This document shows, piece by piece, positions 54,218 to 62,803 of a stretch of 64,000 nt of DNA. The position numbers were made by a program, and so were the translations under genes. The notes below the pieces were generated by a model, which searched no databases, was not told where the DNA came from, and worked only from the letters and a program-made list of their open reading frames with translations. The DNA is taken from positions 1 to 64,000 of the forward strand of contig NZ_MZMV01000022.1 of assembly GCF_002210435.1 (NCBI RefSeq), in the 5' to 3' direction. Numbering within the stretch: the stretch's first letter is position 1; every line of letters begins with the position of its first letter. The stretch comes from Micromonospora wenchangensis. GTDB lineage: Bacteria > Actinomycetota > Actinomycetes > Mycobacteriales > Micromonosporaceae.

Positions 54218-56661
54218 CCCGCGAACGCGGGCAGCTGCGACCACGCCGGCTGACCCGCGATCCAGGCCGCCAACGCTCCCCCGTCGTCGGGCAGCAGACC
54301 GCGCAGGTGCAGGTCACGTAGCCGGCGCAGCGGCGTCACCCCGGTCGGCCAGTGCGCGAGCGACAGGCGGTAACACTCGGCGGCCAGGTCCGCCCGGCCG
54401 AGTTGCTCGTGCACCTGGCCGGCGTTGAACCAGGAGATCCGGCCGTACGGGAACTGCAGGTGCGCGGCCCGCAGGTACGCCTCAAGCGCGCCGTCGTGGT
54501 CGCCGGCCTGGTACCGCAGTTCGCCCGCGGTGAGCCAGGTCTTCGGGTCGATCGGATCGATCCGCTGCGCCAACTCGTCCACCAGGGCCAGTGCGGTGTC
54601 GTGTTCGCCGAGGTGGGTGTGGGTGCGCACGGCGGTCTCCACGGCCGGGAAGTAGTTGTCGGCGGCGATGATCCGGGTGTGCCCGTCGTGCCCGGTCACC
54701 TCCCGGGCGATGCCGAGCCACCGGTCCATGTCCGCGCGCAGCAGGTCACGGTCGCCGGTGAGGAACGGCAGGAACCCCATGGCCCGGAACCATCTGCTGG
54801 TCATGATCGCGGCGTCGAACTCCGACACCTCGGGCAGCGCGGTGTACCGGGCCAGGTCCTCCTCGCCGACCTTGCGCCACCTGGCGATCGTGTCGGGCTC
54901 CCGGCGTCGGGCCGCGTTGACCGTGGCGTTGATGGTGGTGACCACCCGCGTGCGCGCGTACCGGACGTCGTCGCCGAGCTGGTCGTACAACGTGCGGAAG
55001 TGCGGTTCCAGTTCGGCCGCGTGCCCCGTGGTGAGCATCTGCTCGGCGAAGATCCAACTGGCCAGCGCGTACGCGCTCTCGGGGTCGCGTACCGGCACGT
55101 CCGGCCCGGGGAGGATCCGCTTGGCCTCGGCGTGGAAACCCAGCGCGGACAGCAGCCGGCCCAGCAACGCCCGGTCCAGCGGCGGCAGGTCGGACACGTT
55201 GGCCAGCCGGTCCCGCACCTCGGGCGGGCAGCCGTCCGGTGCCGCCAGCCACGTCCGGTAGTCGGCCGAGGCACCACCGCAGGCGTACCCGTACACCGCC
55301 GCCGTCGCCTGCATCTCGTCGCGGAACATGGCGGCCGTGGCCCGCTGCGGGTGGATCTCCCGGAACCAGGGCTCGCGACGCTCCAGCACGGCGGCGTACG
55401 ACATCAGCGGCGTGTGGATCGCGACCGGCGGGGTGTCGACCGGGTCGAGGACCCCGCTCGGGCTGAGATCGAGGAACGGCCGGTAGCGCTCCAGCGGAAG
55501 CGGACGCGCCCCAGCCACCGGATCGCGTACGGCGACCGCCCACCGCACCGCGTCGGCGCAGACCGTGCCTTCCAACGCCGGACCCCGCGCCACGAGCACC
55601 GCCAGGCGGTCCCGCTCCGCGCGGCGGTCCGTGGCGAGCAGGTCCGCCACCGCCCCCACCAGCTCACCGGTGTCTGCGGCTGGAGTCGACCCACCGGTGG
55701 GCCCGCTGTAGGCGTCGGGCGCGGTGGGGGCCGCCAGGTCGAGCAGTCCGGCCAGCGCGGCGGTCCGCTCGGCCAGGCCGGTCCGGACGGCCACCCGGTA
55801 GTGGGTACGGGCCGACTCCCGGTCACCCGCTGCCCGCGCCGCGTCCGCCACGAGCAGCCGGGTCGCCGCGCCGGTCGGATCGAGGTCGAGGGCGGCACTG
55901 GCGAACTCGTACGCCGACCCGACATCGGTCCCGTCCAGGGCGGCGCGGGTGGCGGCCCGCAGCAGGGTCAGTGCGGCGTCCCGGGCGAGGAGGTCGGTCC
56001 GGTCCGTCCCCAGGTCGCGAGCGGTCGCGCGGACCGTGTCGGCGTCGGGCACCGGCTCGTCCGGGCAGCGCAGCCGCACGGCGAGGATCCGGGCCCGGGC
56101 GACCACCCCGATCCGGTCCCCGGCCAGAGCAGCGGCCAGGGACTCCGCCGTGGTGAGCGCCTGCCCGTCGGCCACGGCGGACCGGGCGTGGGCGAGTGCG
56201 GTGGTGAGGCGGACCGGCAGGCCCGCCGCCTCGGACGGAACCGGGGGAAGTGGTTGCCGGCCGTCCTCGGCGAGCAGGAGATCGCGCCAGGCGTACACCG
56301 GGGGCGGCGCGTCACCACCGATGCGCCGCAGCAGTGTCACGGCGTCCTCCCGGCGGCCCAGCGCGCGCATCAGTCGGGCCGCCCACAGCAGGCCGGTGTG
56401 GTCGTCGATCGTGAGTCGCTCAGCCACCCCGGGTGGGACGACGAGCGGGTCCGTGGCGTCGAGCAGGCCGGCGCGGCGCATCGTGCGACGCAGGTCGGCG
56501 GGCGGCGCGTGGACGGGCAGCCAGTCGCAGGGGTCGGGCCGGTCGGCGCAGAACAGTGCCGCCTCGGCGACCAGGGACGGCGGGACCGTGGGATCGGCGG
56601 TCAGGTCGATGAGCGGGCGCAGCGGCAACGCCGCCGGGTCCCGCCAGGTGAGGTCGGCCAA
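54214..56661 (-). CDS. TPR-repeat protein downstream of a micro-peptide
   Basis: About 815 residues with no catalytic motif that I recognise. The C-terminal part contains TPR-like helix pairs (WLTAGELRYQAGDHDGALEAYLRAA, then WFNAGQVHEQLGRADLAAECYRLSL), and Ala/Leu/Arg-rich helical hairpins run through most of the rest. TTG 56661 is chosen because GGGAGG lies 6 bases upstream; GTG 56709 would add 16 residues without a good site. It lies between a 20-residue peptide gene and the condensation-fold gene (4-base overlap). A peptide-binding scaffold is a reasonable inference, since TPR solenoids commonly bind short peptides; no helix-turn-helix was seen. Confidence 0.65.
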   Translation of the reverse strand: MADLTWRDPAALPLRPLIDLTADPTVPPSLVAEAALFCADRPDPCDWLPVHAPPADLRRTMRRAGLLDATDPLVVPPGVAERLTIDDHTGLLWAARLMRALGRREDAVTLLRRIGGDAPPPVYAWRDLLLAEDGRQPLPPVPSEAAGLPVRLTTALAHARSAVADGQALTTAESLAAALAGDRIGVVARARILAVRLRCPDEPVPDADTVRATARDLGTDRTDLLARDAALTLLRAATRAALDGTDVGSAYEFASAALDLDPTGAATRLLVADAARAAGDRESARTHYRVAVRTGLAERTAALAGLLDLAAPTAPDAYSGPTGGSTPAADTGELVGAVADLLATDRRAERDRLAVLVARGPALEGTVCADAVRWAVAVRDPVAGARPLPLERYRPFLDLSPSGVLDPVDTPPVAIHTPLMSYAAVLERREPWFREIHPQRATAAMFRDEMQATAAVYGYACGGASADYRTWLAAPDGCPPEVRDRLANVSDLPPLDRALLGRLLSALGFHAEAKRILPGPDVPVRDPESAYALASWIFAEQMLTTGHAAELEPHFRTLYDQLGDDVRYARTRVVTTINATVNAARRREPDTIARWRKVGEEDLARYTALPEVSEFDAAIMTSRWFRAMGFLPFLTGDRDLLRADMDRWLGIAREVTGHDGHTRIIAADNYFPAVETAVRTHTHLGEHDTALALVDELAQRIDPIDPKTWLTAGELRYQAGDHDGALEAYLRAAHLQFPYGRISWFNAGQVHEQLGRADLAAECYRLSLAHWPTGVTPLRRLRDLHLRGLLPDDGGALAAWIAGQPAWSQLPAFAG

Positions 56662-56755
56662 CCCTGTCCTCCCGCCCGGTCGGTTGGTTCGGTACCGAGG
56701 GGCGGACACGCGACGAAGGGACAGCCCGTGCCCGCCCGGTTGGTGACCGGCGACG

Positions 56756-56818
56756 TCAGTTGATGACGGCGTTGATCAGGCCCACGGCGGTTCCTTCGAG
56801 GTCCTCGTAGCGCTCCAT
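56756..56818 (-). CDS. 20-residue peptide gene, candidate precursor or signal peptide
   Basis: ATG to TGA encodes MERYEDLEGTAVGLINAVIN. An exceptionally good ribosome binding site, GGAGGAGGT, sits 7 bases upstream and the gene lies just inside a divergent promoter region, so translation is likely. The first half is acidic (EDLE); the second half is hydrophobic and small-residue-rich (AVGLINAVIN). It is followed on the same strand by TPR, condensation-fold and MFS genes. It could be a ribosomal peptide precursor, a pheromone read by the TPR protein, or a translational leader. There is no Cys and only one Thr, so it is not a lanthipeptide substrate. Confidence 0.6.
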   Translation of the reverse strand: MERYEDLEGTAVGLINAVIN

Positions 56819-56826
56819 GCTCGACA

Positions 56827-56835
56827 CCTCCTCCC
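56827..56835 (-). promoter_or_regulatory. Strong ribosome binding site of the 20-residue peptide
   Basis: On the minus strand GGAGGAGGT with a 7-base spacer to ATG 56818. It is the best Shine-Dalgarno sequence noticed in the window and the main support for this tiny gene being real. Confidence 0.65.
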
Positions 56836-57010
56836 GACCGGACGAGGAAGACGGGCGATGACGGCCCCTGATCCCGCCATTCTCGCCCATCAATCGAGTT
56901 GAATCAATCAGTTGAAGTGTGGTCGGCGGCGGAGAACCCGCCGAGCACGCCCATCGGGAGGGACGGAAATCTGTCTGCCTGATGGAATCCACGGCGCTAA
57001 CATCCGCGTC

Positions 57011-57952
57011 GTGATCGTTCACGTCGCCGAGGACTTCGGTATCCACCTGACCGCCGTCGACGTGGTCACCGGCGGGGTGGATCGGGCAGCGCAGAACTTC
57101 CTGGGCCGCACGGAAACGGCCACGTACGCGATCAAGTGGTCCGCCGGTGGCAGCGCCGCCGGGCTCGTGGTGCCGGGCGCGTTGGCCGATCGGGGACTGC
57201 GAGCGGTGGCCGCTCCGGTTCGTACCCGGGACGGTCGCCTCTGCTCCGAGCGCGACGGACGCCGCCTGTCGGTGACCCCGTGGGTCGGTGACCGCAACGG
57301 CCTCGACGGTGGTCTCGATGAGGCCCAGTGGCGCGAGTTCGGTGCGCTGCTCGCCGCGACACACGCCCTGCCGGTCACGCCGGAACTGGCGGCCGTGCTG
57401 CCCGTCGCCGGCCACGACCGGGAACTCGCCGCGACCCGGGCGACCGAAGCGTTGCTGCACGCCTCGCCACCGGCCGACGCGATCGCGGCGGAGACCAGGA
57501 ATCTCTGGATGGACAACGCGGAGCACATCGCGGCGGCGGTGGACCGGGTCGAGTCGCTGGCGTCGGCGGTGACACCGTCGACCGTGTGCCACACCGATCC
57601 GCACCTGGGCAACGTGCTGGCGGCCCCCGGCCGCATGTGGCTCATCGACTGGGACGACGCCGCGTTGTCCACACCCGAACACGACCTGATGTTCGTCCTC
57701 GGTGGCGCGTACGGCGACGAGCACATCGGCGATCGGGAACGCGACTGGTTCTTCGAGGGGTACGGGCCGGTGACGGTGGACCCGCGTCGCCTGGCCTACT
57801 GGCGCGCAAGCCGTGGTCTGGTCGACGTCGCCTTCCTCGCCGGGGAGGCCTATACCCCGGGCGACCACGGCGACACGTGGCGTGCGAGGGCGGTCCGGCT
57901 GCTCGCCGCGAACCTGGGACCGGCCGGCCTACTCGCGCGGGCGATGGACTGA
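57011..57952 (+). CDS. Aminoglycoside phosphotransferase-family kinase
   Basis: A 313-residue APH/choline-kinase-fold protein. The catalytic loop is CHTDPHLGNVL (HxDxxxxN) and the metal-binding loop LIDWDDA; the N-lobe (TYAIKWSAGG) supplies the ATP Lys. Start GTG 57011 gives a normal N-lobe; the frame extends 33 codons further upstream with poor sequence. It is divergent from the 20-residue peptide operon. Possible roles are antibiotic resistance, self-protection or small-molecule phosphorylation linked to the flanking peptide loci; none is proven by sequence. Confidence 0.85.
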   Translation: MIVHVAEDFGIHLTAVDVVTGGVDRAAQNFLGRTETATYAIKWSAGGSAAGLVVPGALADRGLRAVAAPVRTRDGRLCSERDGRRLSVTPWVGDRNGLDGGLDEAQWREFGALLAATHALPVTPELAAVLPVAGHDRELAATRATEALLHASPPADAIAAETRNLWMDNAEHIAAAVDRVESLASAVTPSTVCHTDPHLGNVLAAPGRMWLIDWDDAALSTPEHDLMFVLGGAYGDEHIGDRERDWFFEGYGPVTVDPRRLAYWRASRGLVDVAFLAGEAYTPGDHGDTWRARAVRLLAANLGPAGLLARAMD

Positions 57953-58207
57953 TCCGACAGTGGTCGACACCGGCATGGTGGACCGTATCCGTGAGCCGAT
58001 CCCGCTTTCACCGAGCTTCGCCACCGGGCTGCGGAAGCAGGCGTACCGGCCCGTCCAGCAGGTCGATCGTACAGTTGAATTTCCGCCATGCCCGGCCCTG
58101 ATCTCGATCGGGGTCGGCGATCCGGCGACGGCCTCGACGCCAGAGTGGACCGTGGGGTGGCCGACGCCGGCCGGTCCCGGGACGGGGCGGGCCGGCGACG
58201 GCGGTGA

Positions 58208-58381
58208 TCAGAAGTCGCTGTCCGTGTCGTTCCGGCCCCCGTTGGGGATGTCGTCGATGGTCTTCGACGAACCCCCGACGTCCCGCCTCGGCAGGCCGCC
58301 CAGCATCCGGGCGAGCTGCTCGTCGGCCAGTTGCACGCCGTCAGCCGGAATGTTGTCGATCCGTACGGTCTTGCGCCTCAT
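58208..58381 (-). CDS. 57-residue peptide with double-Gly leader-like motif
   Basis: A candidate ribosomal peptide precursor. The middle, VQLADEQLARMLGG (residues 16-29), resembles leader peptides that end in GG after an acidic/Leu helix. The presumed core (30-57) is polar: LPRRDVGGSSKTIDDIPNGG then RNDTDSDF. A motif occurs twice, IDNIPADG at 8-15 and IDDIPNGG at 43-50. AGGGG lies about 8 bases before the ATG. It is the last gene of the minus-strand carrier/ligase/condensation set, 193 bases after the condensation protein with a hairpin between. There is no Cys and few Ser/Thr. Confidence 0.6.
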   Translation of the reverse strand: MRRKTVRIDNIPADGVQLADEQLARMLGGLPRRDVGGSSKTIDDIPNGGRNDTDSDF

Positions 58382-58461
58382 GTCGTACCCCTGTTCACCC
58401 TGGAGGGAGCGCCCGGCTGGTCGGCCGGACGAACACCAGTGTGTGCCGCTGGGAGCCGCCT

Positions 58462-58483
58462 GGGACCAGGGATTTCCCTGGTC
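58462..58483 (-). terminator. Hairpin between condensation gene and peptide gene
   Basis: A perfect 10-base inverted repeat (58462-58471 with 58474-58483) and a 2-base loop in the 193-base spacer. It could terminate or attenuate the enzyme transcript, or stabilise a processed peptide mRNA. The loop is short, so the closing pairs may open. Confidence 0.4.
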
Positions 58484-58574
58484 CGGGACCCCAGTCCTGG
58501 CTGGCGGGGTGTCCGGCGGGAACCAGACCGGGTGTCGGTGGCGGTGAGCCACCCGAGCTGCGTGACCGCGACCG

Positions 58575-60341
58575 TCAACGGCGACCGGAGCCGGTGGCCG
58601 AAGGCGTCGGCCAGGCCGCGGGATCATCCGGTTCGGGCGGCGCGGCGTCGCAGATGACGTACTGGCGTGGGGTGATGGCTGTGGGGTGGTCGGCGAGGAA
58701 GGCCATGCAGCGGGCGTGCGCCTGTTCCGGCGTACGGACGGTGTCGGTGGCGGTGAGGTGAGCGACAAGCGGGCGGCCGCCGACCTCAGCGAAGACGTGT
58801 GCCACGGCGGGCGCGACCGCCGCCTCCACGAGGCGTTGCACGTCGGCCACGTCGACCCAGCAGGAGTCGACCAGAATCCGGTCCGGTGTGCCCGTGACGG
58901 GCTCCAGCCCGATGACCTCAGGCGTCCGGGCGCGGGGCAGGTCACCGGGGGCGGCGGCGACCAGCACGCGTTCGGTCGCCAGTAGCACCGATTCGAGTTC
59001 GGCCCGCGGCATCAGGCCGGAGTCGGAGCTCCACGCGTCGAGCCGCAGGCATCCGTCGAGCTGATTGAGGCTGAACCGGATCGGTGTGCCGGCACGCGGC
59101 ATCGGGCGCCACAGCAGCCGGGTCTGGGCGAGTGCGGCGTCGATCCGCCCGGCCTGGAAGCCGACGCCCCCGGTGAGCCCGGACCACGATTCGGGCACGA
59201 GGCTGTTGAACAAGGGGTCGTAGTTGATGCGCAGGCCGCGTTCGTGCTCGACCAGTTCGTCCATGGCGGATCGCCTGGCCGCGTCGTACCTGGCGTGGCG
59301 GCTGGCCTCCAGCACGGCAGCCCAGGTGTGGCCTACCAGCTCGTCGAAGTCCCTGTCGCCGACCTCGACGGTGGCGAGCGTGCTCTGGACGAGGGAGCCG
59401 ACATAGCCCGTCAGGTGGTGTTCGAATCGGTTGTTCGACAGGATCGGCAGCACCAGTTCCCGACGGTTCGCACGGTGGGCGACCACGGCGCAGACCGCTG
59501 CCAGCACGGTGCTGGACCGGCTGGCCCGCGTGCGCGCCGCGATCTGTCGCACAGCCATCGCGGCGGCGACCGACGACAGTTCAACCGCCAGCGACTCGCC
59601 GCCGGGTCGGGCGCCCGGCACCGTGTAGAGGCAGTGGGAGACGCGTTGCAGCTGCGCCCGCAGATACCCGAGCGCCGCCTCGGCCCTGCGTTGCTCGGCC
59701 GGCGTCGTCTCCAGTTCGGCCTGGTCCAGTGGCTGGTGGCCGGGGTGGCCCAGCTGTCCTCGTCCGGGCTGGTCGAGCAGGCCGGCGAAGTCGCGCTTGA
59801 GGATCTCGATGGCGGCGTGGTCCACGGTCAGGTGCGCGAACCCGGCAGCGCAGGCGATGACGCGACCGCCGTCGTCGGGAGCGACGGACACCGCCATCCG
59901 CAGCGGACGCCATGCTGAGTCGGTATGCTCGCGCAGCCACCTGATGAGCGCCTCGGCCACCACAGGGCGGTCCCGCGGCCCCCAGTGTCCTTCGCCGAGC
60001 GAGTACACTTCGACCAGCTGGACGCCGGTCTTCGCGACCTGTTGGCGCGGCTCTCCACCGGATGCACAGGTGGTGCGCAGGCTCTCGTGCCGGGCGATCA
60101 GCGCCGCCGCCGCCCGGGTCACCTCCTCGATGGACGGCGTGCCGGGGATCGGCAGCTCGACCCAGAGATTCGCGAGGGAGTGCTCGGGCATCGCGCCCAG
60201 CCAGTTGAGGATGTTGAGCTGGCCCAGGGTGAGCGGTCCCTCGCCGCCCCGCTCCCCGGCGAACTCGACCGGGATCGAGCGCGCCGGGGTGAGGACCACA
60301 CGGCGCCGACGGCGCGGTGCGGTTTCAGTGTCGGCGCTCAT
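58575..60341 (-). CDS. Condensation-fold protein with C-terminal Asub-like extension
   Basis: A 588-residue protein. The condensation fold spans about residues 30-450 and the motif reads AHLTVDH (His170, Asp174), with the second His and Asp kept. Residues about 455-575 resemble the small C-terminal subdomain of adenylation enzymes (VDVADVQRLVEAAVAPAVAH, then PLVAHLTATDTVRTPEQAHA, then ITPRQYVICDAAPPE) but lack the catalytic Lys segment, so this part is probably a structural relic or docking element. It begins 6 bases after the carrier-TE stop and precedes the 57-residue peptide gene. Confidence 0.75.
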   Translation of the reverse strand: MSADTETAPRRRRRVVLTPARSIPVEFAGERGGEGPLTLGQLNILNWLGAMPEHSLANLWVELPIPGTPSIEEVTRAAAALIARHESLRTTCASGGEPRQQVAKTGVQLVEVYSLGEGHWGPRDRPVVAEALIRWLREHTDSAWRPLRMAVSVAPDDGGRVIACAAGFAHLTVDHAAIEILKRDFAGLLDQPGRGQLGHPGHQPLDQAELETTPAEQRRAEAALGYLRAQLQRVSHCLYTVPGARPGGESLAVELSSVAAAMAVRQIAARTRASRSSTVLAAVCAVVAHRANRRELVLPILSNNRFEHHLTGYVGSLVQSTLATVEVGDRDFDELVGHTWAAVLEASRHARYDAARRSAMDELVEHERGLRINYDPLFNSLVPESWSGLTGGVGFQAGRIDAALAQTRLLWRPMPRAGTPIRFSLNQLDGCLRLDAWSSDSGLMPRAELESVLLATERVLVAAAPGDLPRARTPEVIGLEPVTGTPDRILVDSCWVDVADVQRLVEAAVAPAVAHVFAEVGGRPLVAHLTATDTVRTPEQAHARCMAFLADHPTAITPRQYVICDAAPPEPDDPAAWPTPSATGSGRR

Positions 60342-60347
60342 CGCCGG

Positions 60348-61301
60348 TCAGCCGATCAGCTCGCGCAACGCGGCGGCCAGGCGGTCGACCGTGTCGCAGT
60401 CGTGTGCCCGCTGGGCGACTGTCGCCGGCAGGATCGTGCTCTGCTCGCGGCCGAAGACGTCGATCGGTCCGGTGTACGGCGACGGCCGCCAGTCGCGCGC
60501 GGCCTCCCGGTTGGCCTGCCACACGCGCAGCGAGCGCGCGACGATCTCGGGTGTCGCGTTCGGCGGTACCAGGCCTCGATCCTGCCAGTCCGCCAGGATT
60601 TCCGGCAGCTGCGCCTGCCGGGGCAGTTCGCGCGACCAGGACTCGACGACGGTGTCCAGAGGTTCGAGCAGTTCGACGTCGATCGCGGCCACGAGCCGGA
60701 CGTCTTCGAGGCGGACGGCCATCTCGTAGGCGATCGCCGCGCCCACCCCGCAGCCACCGAGCAGATACGGGCCGGTGGGGTGTACCGCACGGACGGCGTC
60801 GACGTAGGCATCGGCCATCGACGGCACCGTGCGAGACGGTTGTGTGTCACTGTGGAGACCCCCCGCCTGGAGGCCGAACACGGCGAACTCCTCGCCCAGC
60901 GCATTGGCGAGCAGGCAGTAGCGGCCCACCTGACCGTCGTCCGGGTGGACCAGGAACAGTGGCGTACGTGAACCGTCGCCGTCCTGGATCGCGATGAGCG
61001 AGCCCGGTGGCCGCTCGTCATGGTCGCGCAACACCGCGGCCAGGCGTTCGACCGTCGGGTGCTCGGTCAGCACGTTCAGCGGCAGTTGGACGCCGAACTC
61101 CCCCAGGATGGCGTCGATCACCCGGGCCGCGTCCAGGGAGTTGCCGCCGACGCCGAAGAAGTTCTCCCGGATGCCGACGCCGAAGCCCAGGATGCGCTGC
61201 CACTGCCGGGCCAGCCAGATCTCCACCGGGTCCCGGGGGCGCTCGTAACCGGTGCCGGTCAAGGAGCCGTTGCCGATCGGCTCGTCGCGAACAGTGTTCA
61301 T
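60348..61301 (-). CDS. Carrier-thioesterase didomain, nucleophile replaced by Gly
   Basis: A 317-residue protein. The carrier domain spans residues 24-95 (ENFFGVGGNSLDAARV, Ser55). A type I thioesterase fold from about residue 105 follows (LFLVHPDDGQVGRY). Where active relatives have GG-W-S-F-G, this has LLGGCGVGAAIAYEM, putting Gly185 at the nucleophile position with Cys184 before it. A His remains near the C-terminus (RAHDCD). Release by the normal Ser mechanism is therefore unlikely. It overlaps the ligase stop by 4 bases. Confidence 0.8.
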   Translation of the reverse strand: MNTVRDEPIGNGSLTGTGYERPRDPVEIWLARQWQRILGFGVGIRENFFGVGGNSLDAARVIDAILGEFGVQLPLNVLTEHPTVERLAAVLRDHDERPPGSLIAIQDGDGSRTPLFLVHPDDGQVGRYCLLANALGEEFAVFGLQAGGLHSDTQPSRTVPSMADAYVDAVRAVHPTGPYLLGGCGVGAAIAYEMAVRLEDVRLVAAIDVELLEPLDTVVESWSRELPRQAQLPEILADWQDRGLVPPNATPEIVARSLRVWQANREAARDWRPSPYTGPIDVFGREQSTILPATVAQRAHDCDTVDRLAAALRELIG

Positions 61302-62803
61302 AGCGGGGTCGCACCACTCTCGTCATGGGGCTTGTCGTGGGGGGTCAACCGCCAGCGTTGGGCCTTGCCGGCCGCCGACCGGGGAAGCTGGGCGGTGAAC
61401 GTGAACTGCTTGGGGATCTTGTAGCCGGCCAGCCGCCGCCCGCAGTGCGCGGCGAGTTCGGCCTTGCGTACGCTCGCGCCCGGACGCAGCACCACGTGCG
61501 CCGCGACCACGAACCCGAGCGTCTGGTGCGCGACGGCGACGGCGACGGCGTCGAGGATCGCGGGATGGTCGCGCAGCGCAGCCTCGACCTCGTCCGGGTC
61601 GACCTTCTCGCCGCCCACGTTGATGGTGTCGTGGCCGCGCGGCTCAAGGTACAGGTAGCCGTCCTGGTCCACCCGCCCGCGGTCGCCCACCGTGGCGAAC
61701 CCGTCCGCCGTGGTGCGGATCGACTGGTCGTTGAGATAGTCGGAGCGGCCGAGGCGCTGCGGGGTCCGCATGAACACGGTGCCGCTCGTGCCGGGCGGGA
61801 CCTGACGGCCCGCGTCGTCCAGGATGCGGATCTGGGTCAGGAAGCCACGGCCGACCGTTCCGGGCCGGGCCAGCCACTCGTCGCCGCGCACCAGCGTCAC
61901 GCCCACCCCCTCGGTCGCGCCGTAGAGCTCGTAGACCCGCCGCGGGCCGAGCAGGTCGATCCAGCCGCGTTTCGTGTCCGGGTCGCAGCGCGCCGCGGTG
62001 TGCAGCATCGCCCGCAGGCTGCCGAAGTCCGCTTCGGCCAGGTCCGGCACACGCAGGATCTCGCGCATGTGTGTCGGGGTCAGCTGCAGCCATTCCACGG
62101 CGTACCGGCGCACCAACTCGACCGTCCACTGCGGGGCGAAGAACGACTGGAGGACGACGGTGTTGCCGTCCAGCACGGCATCGATGAACGCGGTGAACGG
62201 TGCGGCGTGGTACAGCGGCCCGACGATGAGCTGCCGCTGCGCGGTGCGCCAGCCGGTCTGCCGGATCACCAGGGAGGGCGTCGTGGCCGGGTCGTAGCGC
62301 AGCGGTCCGGGCCGTGCGGATATCTTCGGAATGCCCGAACTGGCACCGGTCGCAAGCAGGTAAGCCGTAGTGCCGGTGCCGGTGCCGGTGCCGGTGCCGG
62401 TACTCGGCGAGTCGGGTCCGGCGGGCAGTTGCGCCCGCTGTGGCTCAAGCTCGGCGTCCATCAGGTGGACGTGTGCGAACCGCCGACCCAGCAGGTTCAG
62501 CAGGGCGTCGCGCTCGGCCGGCGGGGTGGCCGGGTTCAGGGGGAAGACCGGCACCTCGGCCACGAGCGCCGCCGCGATGCCGAGGGCGGCAGGCAGGTTG
62601 TTGCCGGCCGGCACGACGACGCAGGATCGCGCGCCCGGGTCCAGCGCCGCCCGCAGCGCGTCGGCCGCGTCCCCGACCCGGTCGGCGAACCGCTGCCAGG
62701 GAAGGACCTGCTCGGCCAGGTCGGCGTCGAACCCGATCAGGGCCGGGCGGTCCGGCTCGGCCCGGGCGATCTCGGCGACCCGTCGGCGCACGCTGAGTTC
62801 CAT
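61298..62803 (-). CDS. AMP-dependent acyl/aryl ligase
   Basis: A 501-residue ANL ligase: A3 LLATGASSGIPK, A5 YELYGATEGVGV, A7 GDRGRVDQDGY, A8 GHDTINVGGEKVDPDEVEAAL, C-terminal Lys in SAAGKAQRW. The body (LYHAAPFTAFIDAVLDGN, LQLTPTHMREIL) is closer to acyl/aryl-CoA ligases than to amino-acid A domains. A Thr-Gly repeat from a hexanucleotide tract lies just before A3. ATG 62803 overlaps the upstream carrier stop by one base. It most likely loads one of the two flanking carrier domains. Confidence 0.85.
   Translation of the reverse strand: MELSVRRRVAEIARAEPDRPALIGFDADLAEQVLPWQRFADRVGDAADALRAALDPGARSCVVVPAGNNLPAALGIAAALVAEVPVFPLNPATPPAERDALLNLLGRRFAHVHLMDAELEPQRAQLPAGPDSPSTGTGTGTGTGTTAYLLATGASSGIPKISARPGPLRYDPATTPSLVIRQTGWRTAQRQLIVGPLYHAAPFTAFIDAVLDGNTVVLQSFFAPQWTVELVRRYAVEWLQLTPTHMREILRVPDLAEADFGSLRAMLHTAARCDPDTKRGWIDLLGPRRVYELYGATEGVGVTLVRGDEWLARPGTVGRGFLTQIRILDDAGRQVPPGTSGTVFMRTPQRLGRSDYLNDQSIRTTADGFATVGDRGRVDQDGYLYLEPRGHDTINVGGEKVDPDEVEAALRDHPAILDAVAVAVAHQTLGFVVAAHVVLRPGASVRKAELAAHCGRRLAGYKIPKQFTFTAQLPRSAAGKAQRWRLTPHDKPHDESGATPL
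62371..62400 (+). repeat. Hexanucleotide tract TGCCGG x5
   Basis: Five perfect tandem copies inside the ligase gene. On the coding strand they give an uninterrupted Thr-Gly run next to the ATP-binding A3 loop. Copy-number slippage would stay in frame. Confidence 0.9.

Noticed and set aside
58155..58200. Possible terminator downstream of the 57-residue peptide
   Set aside because: An 8-base inverted repeat (58165-58172 with 58190-58197) has a long 17-base loop in very GC-rich sequence; too weak to call.
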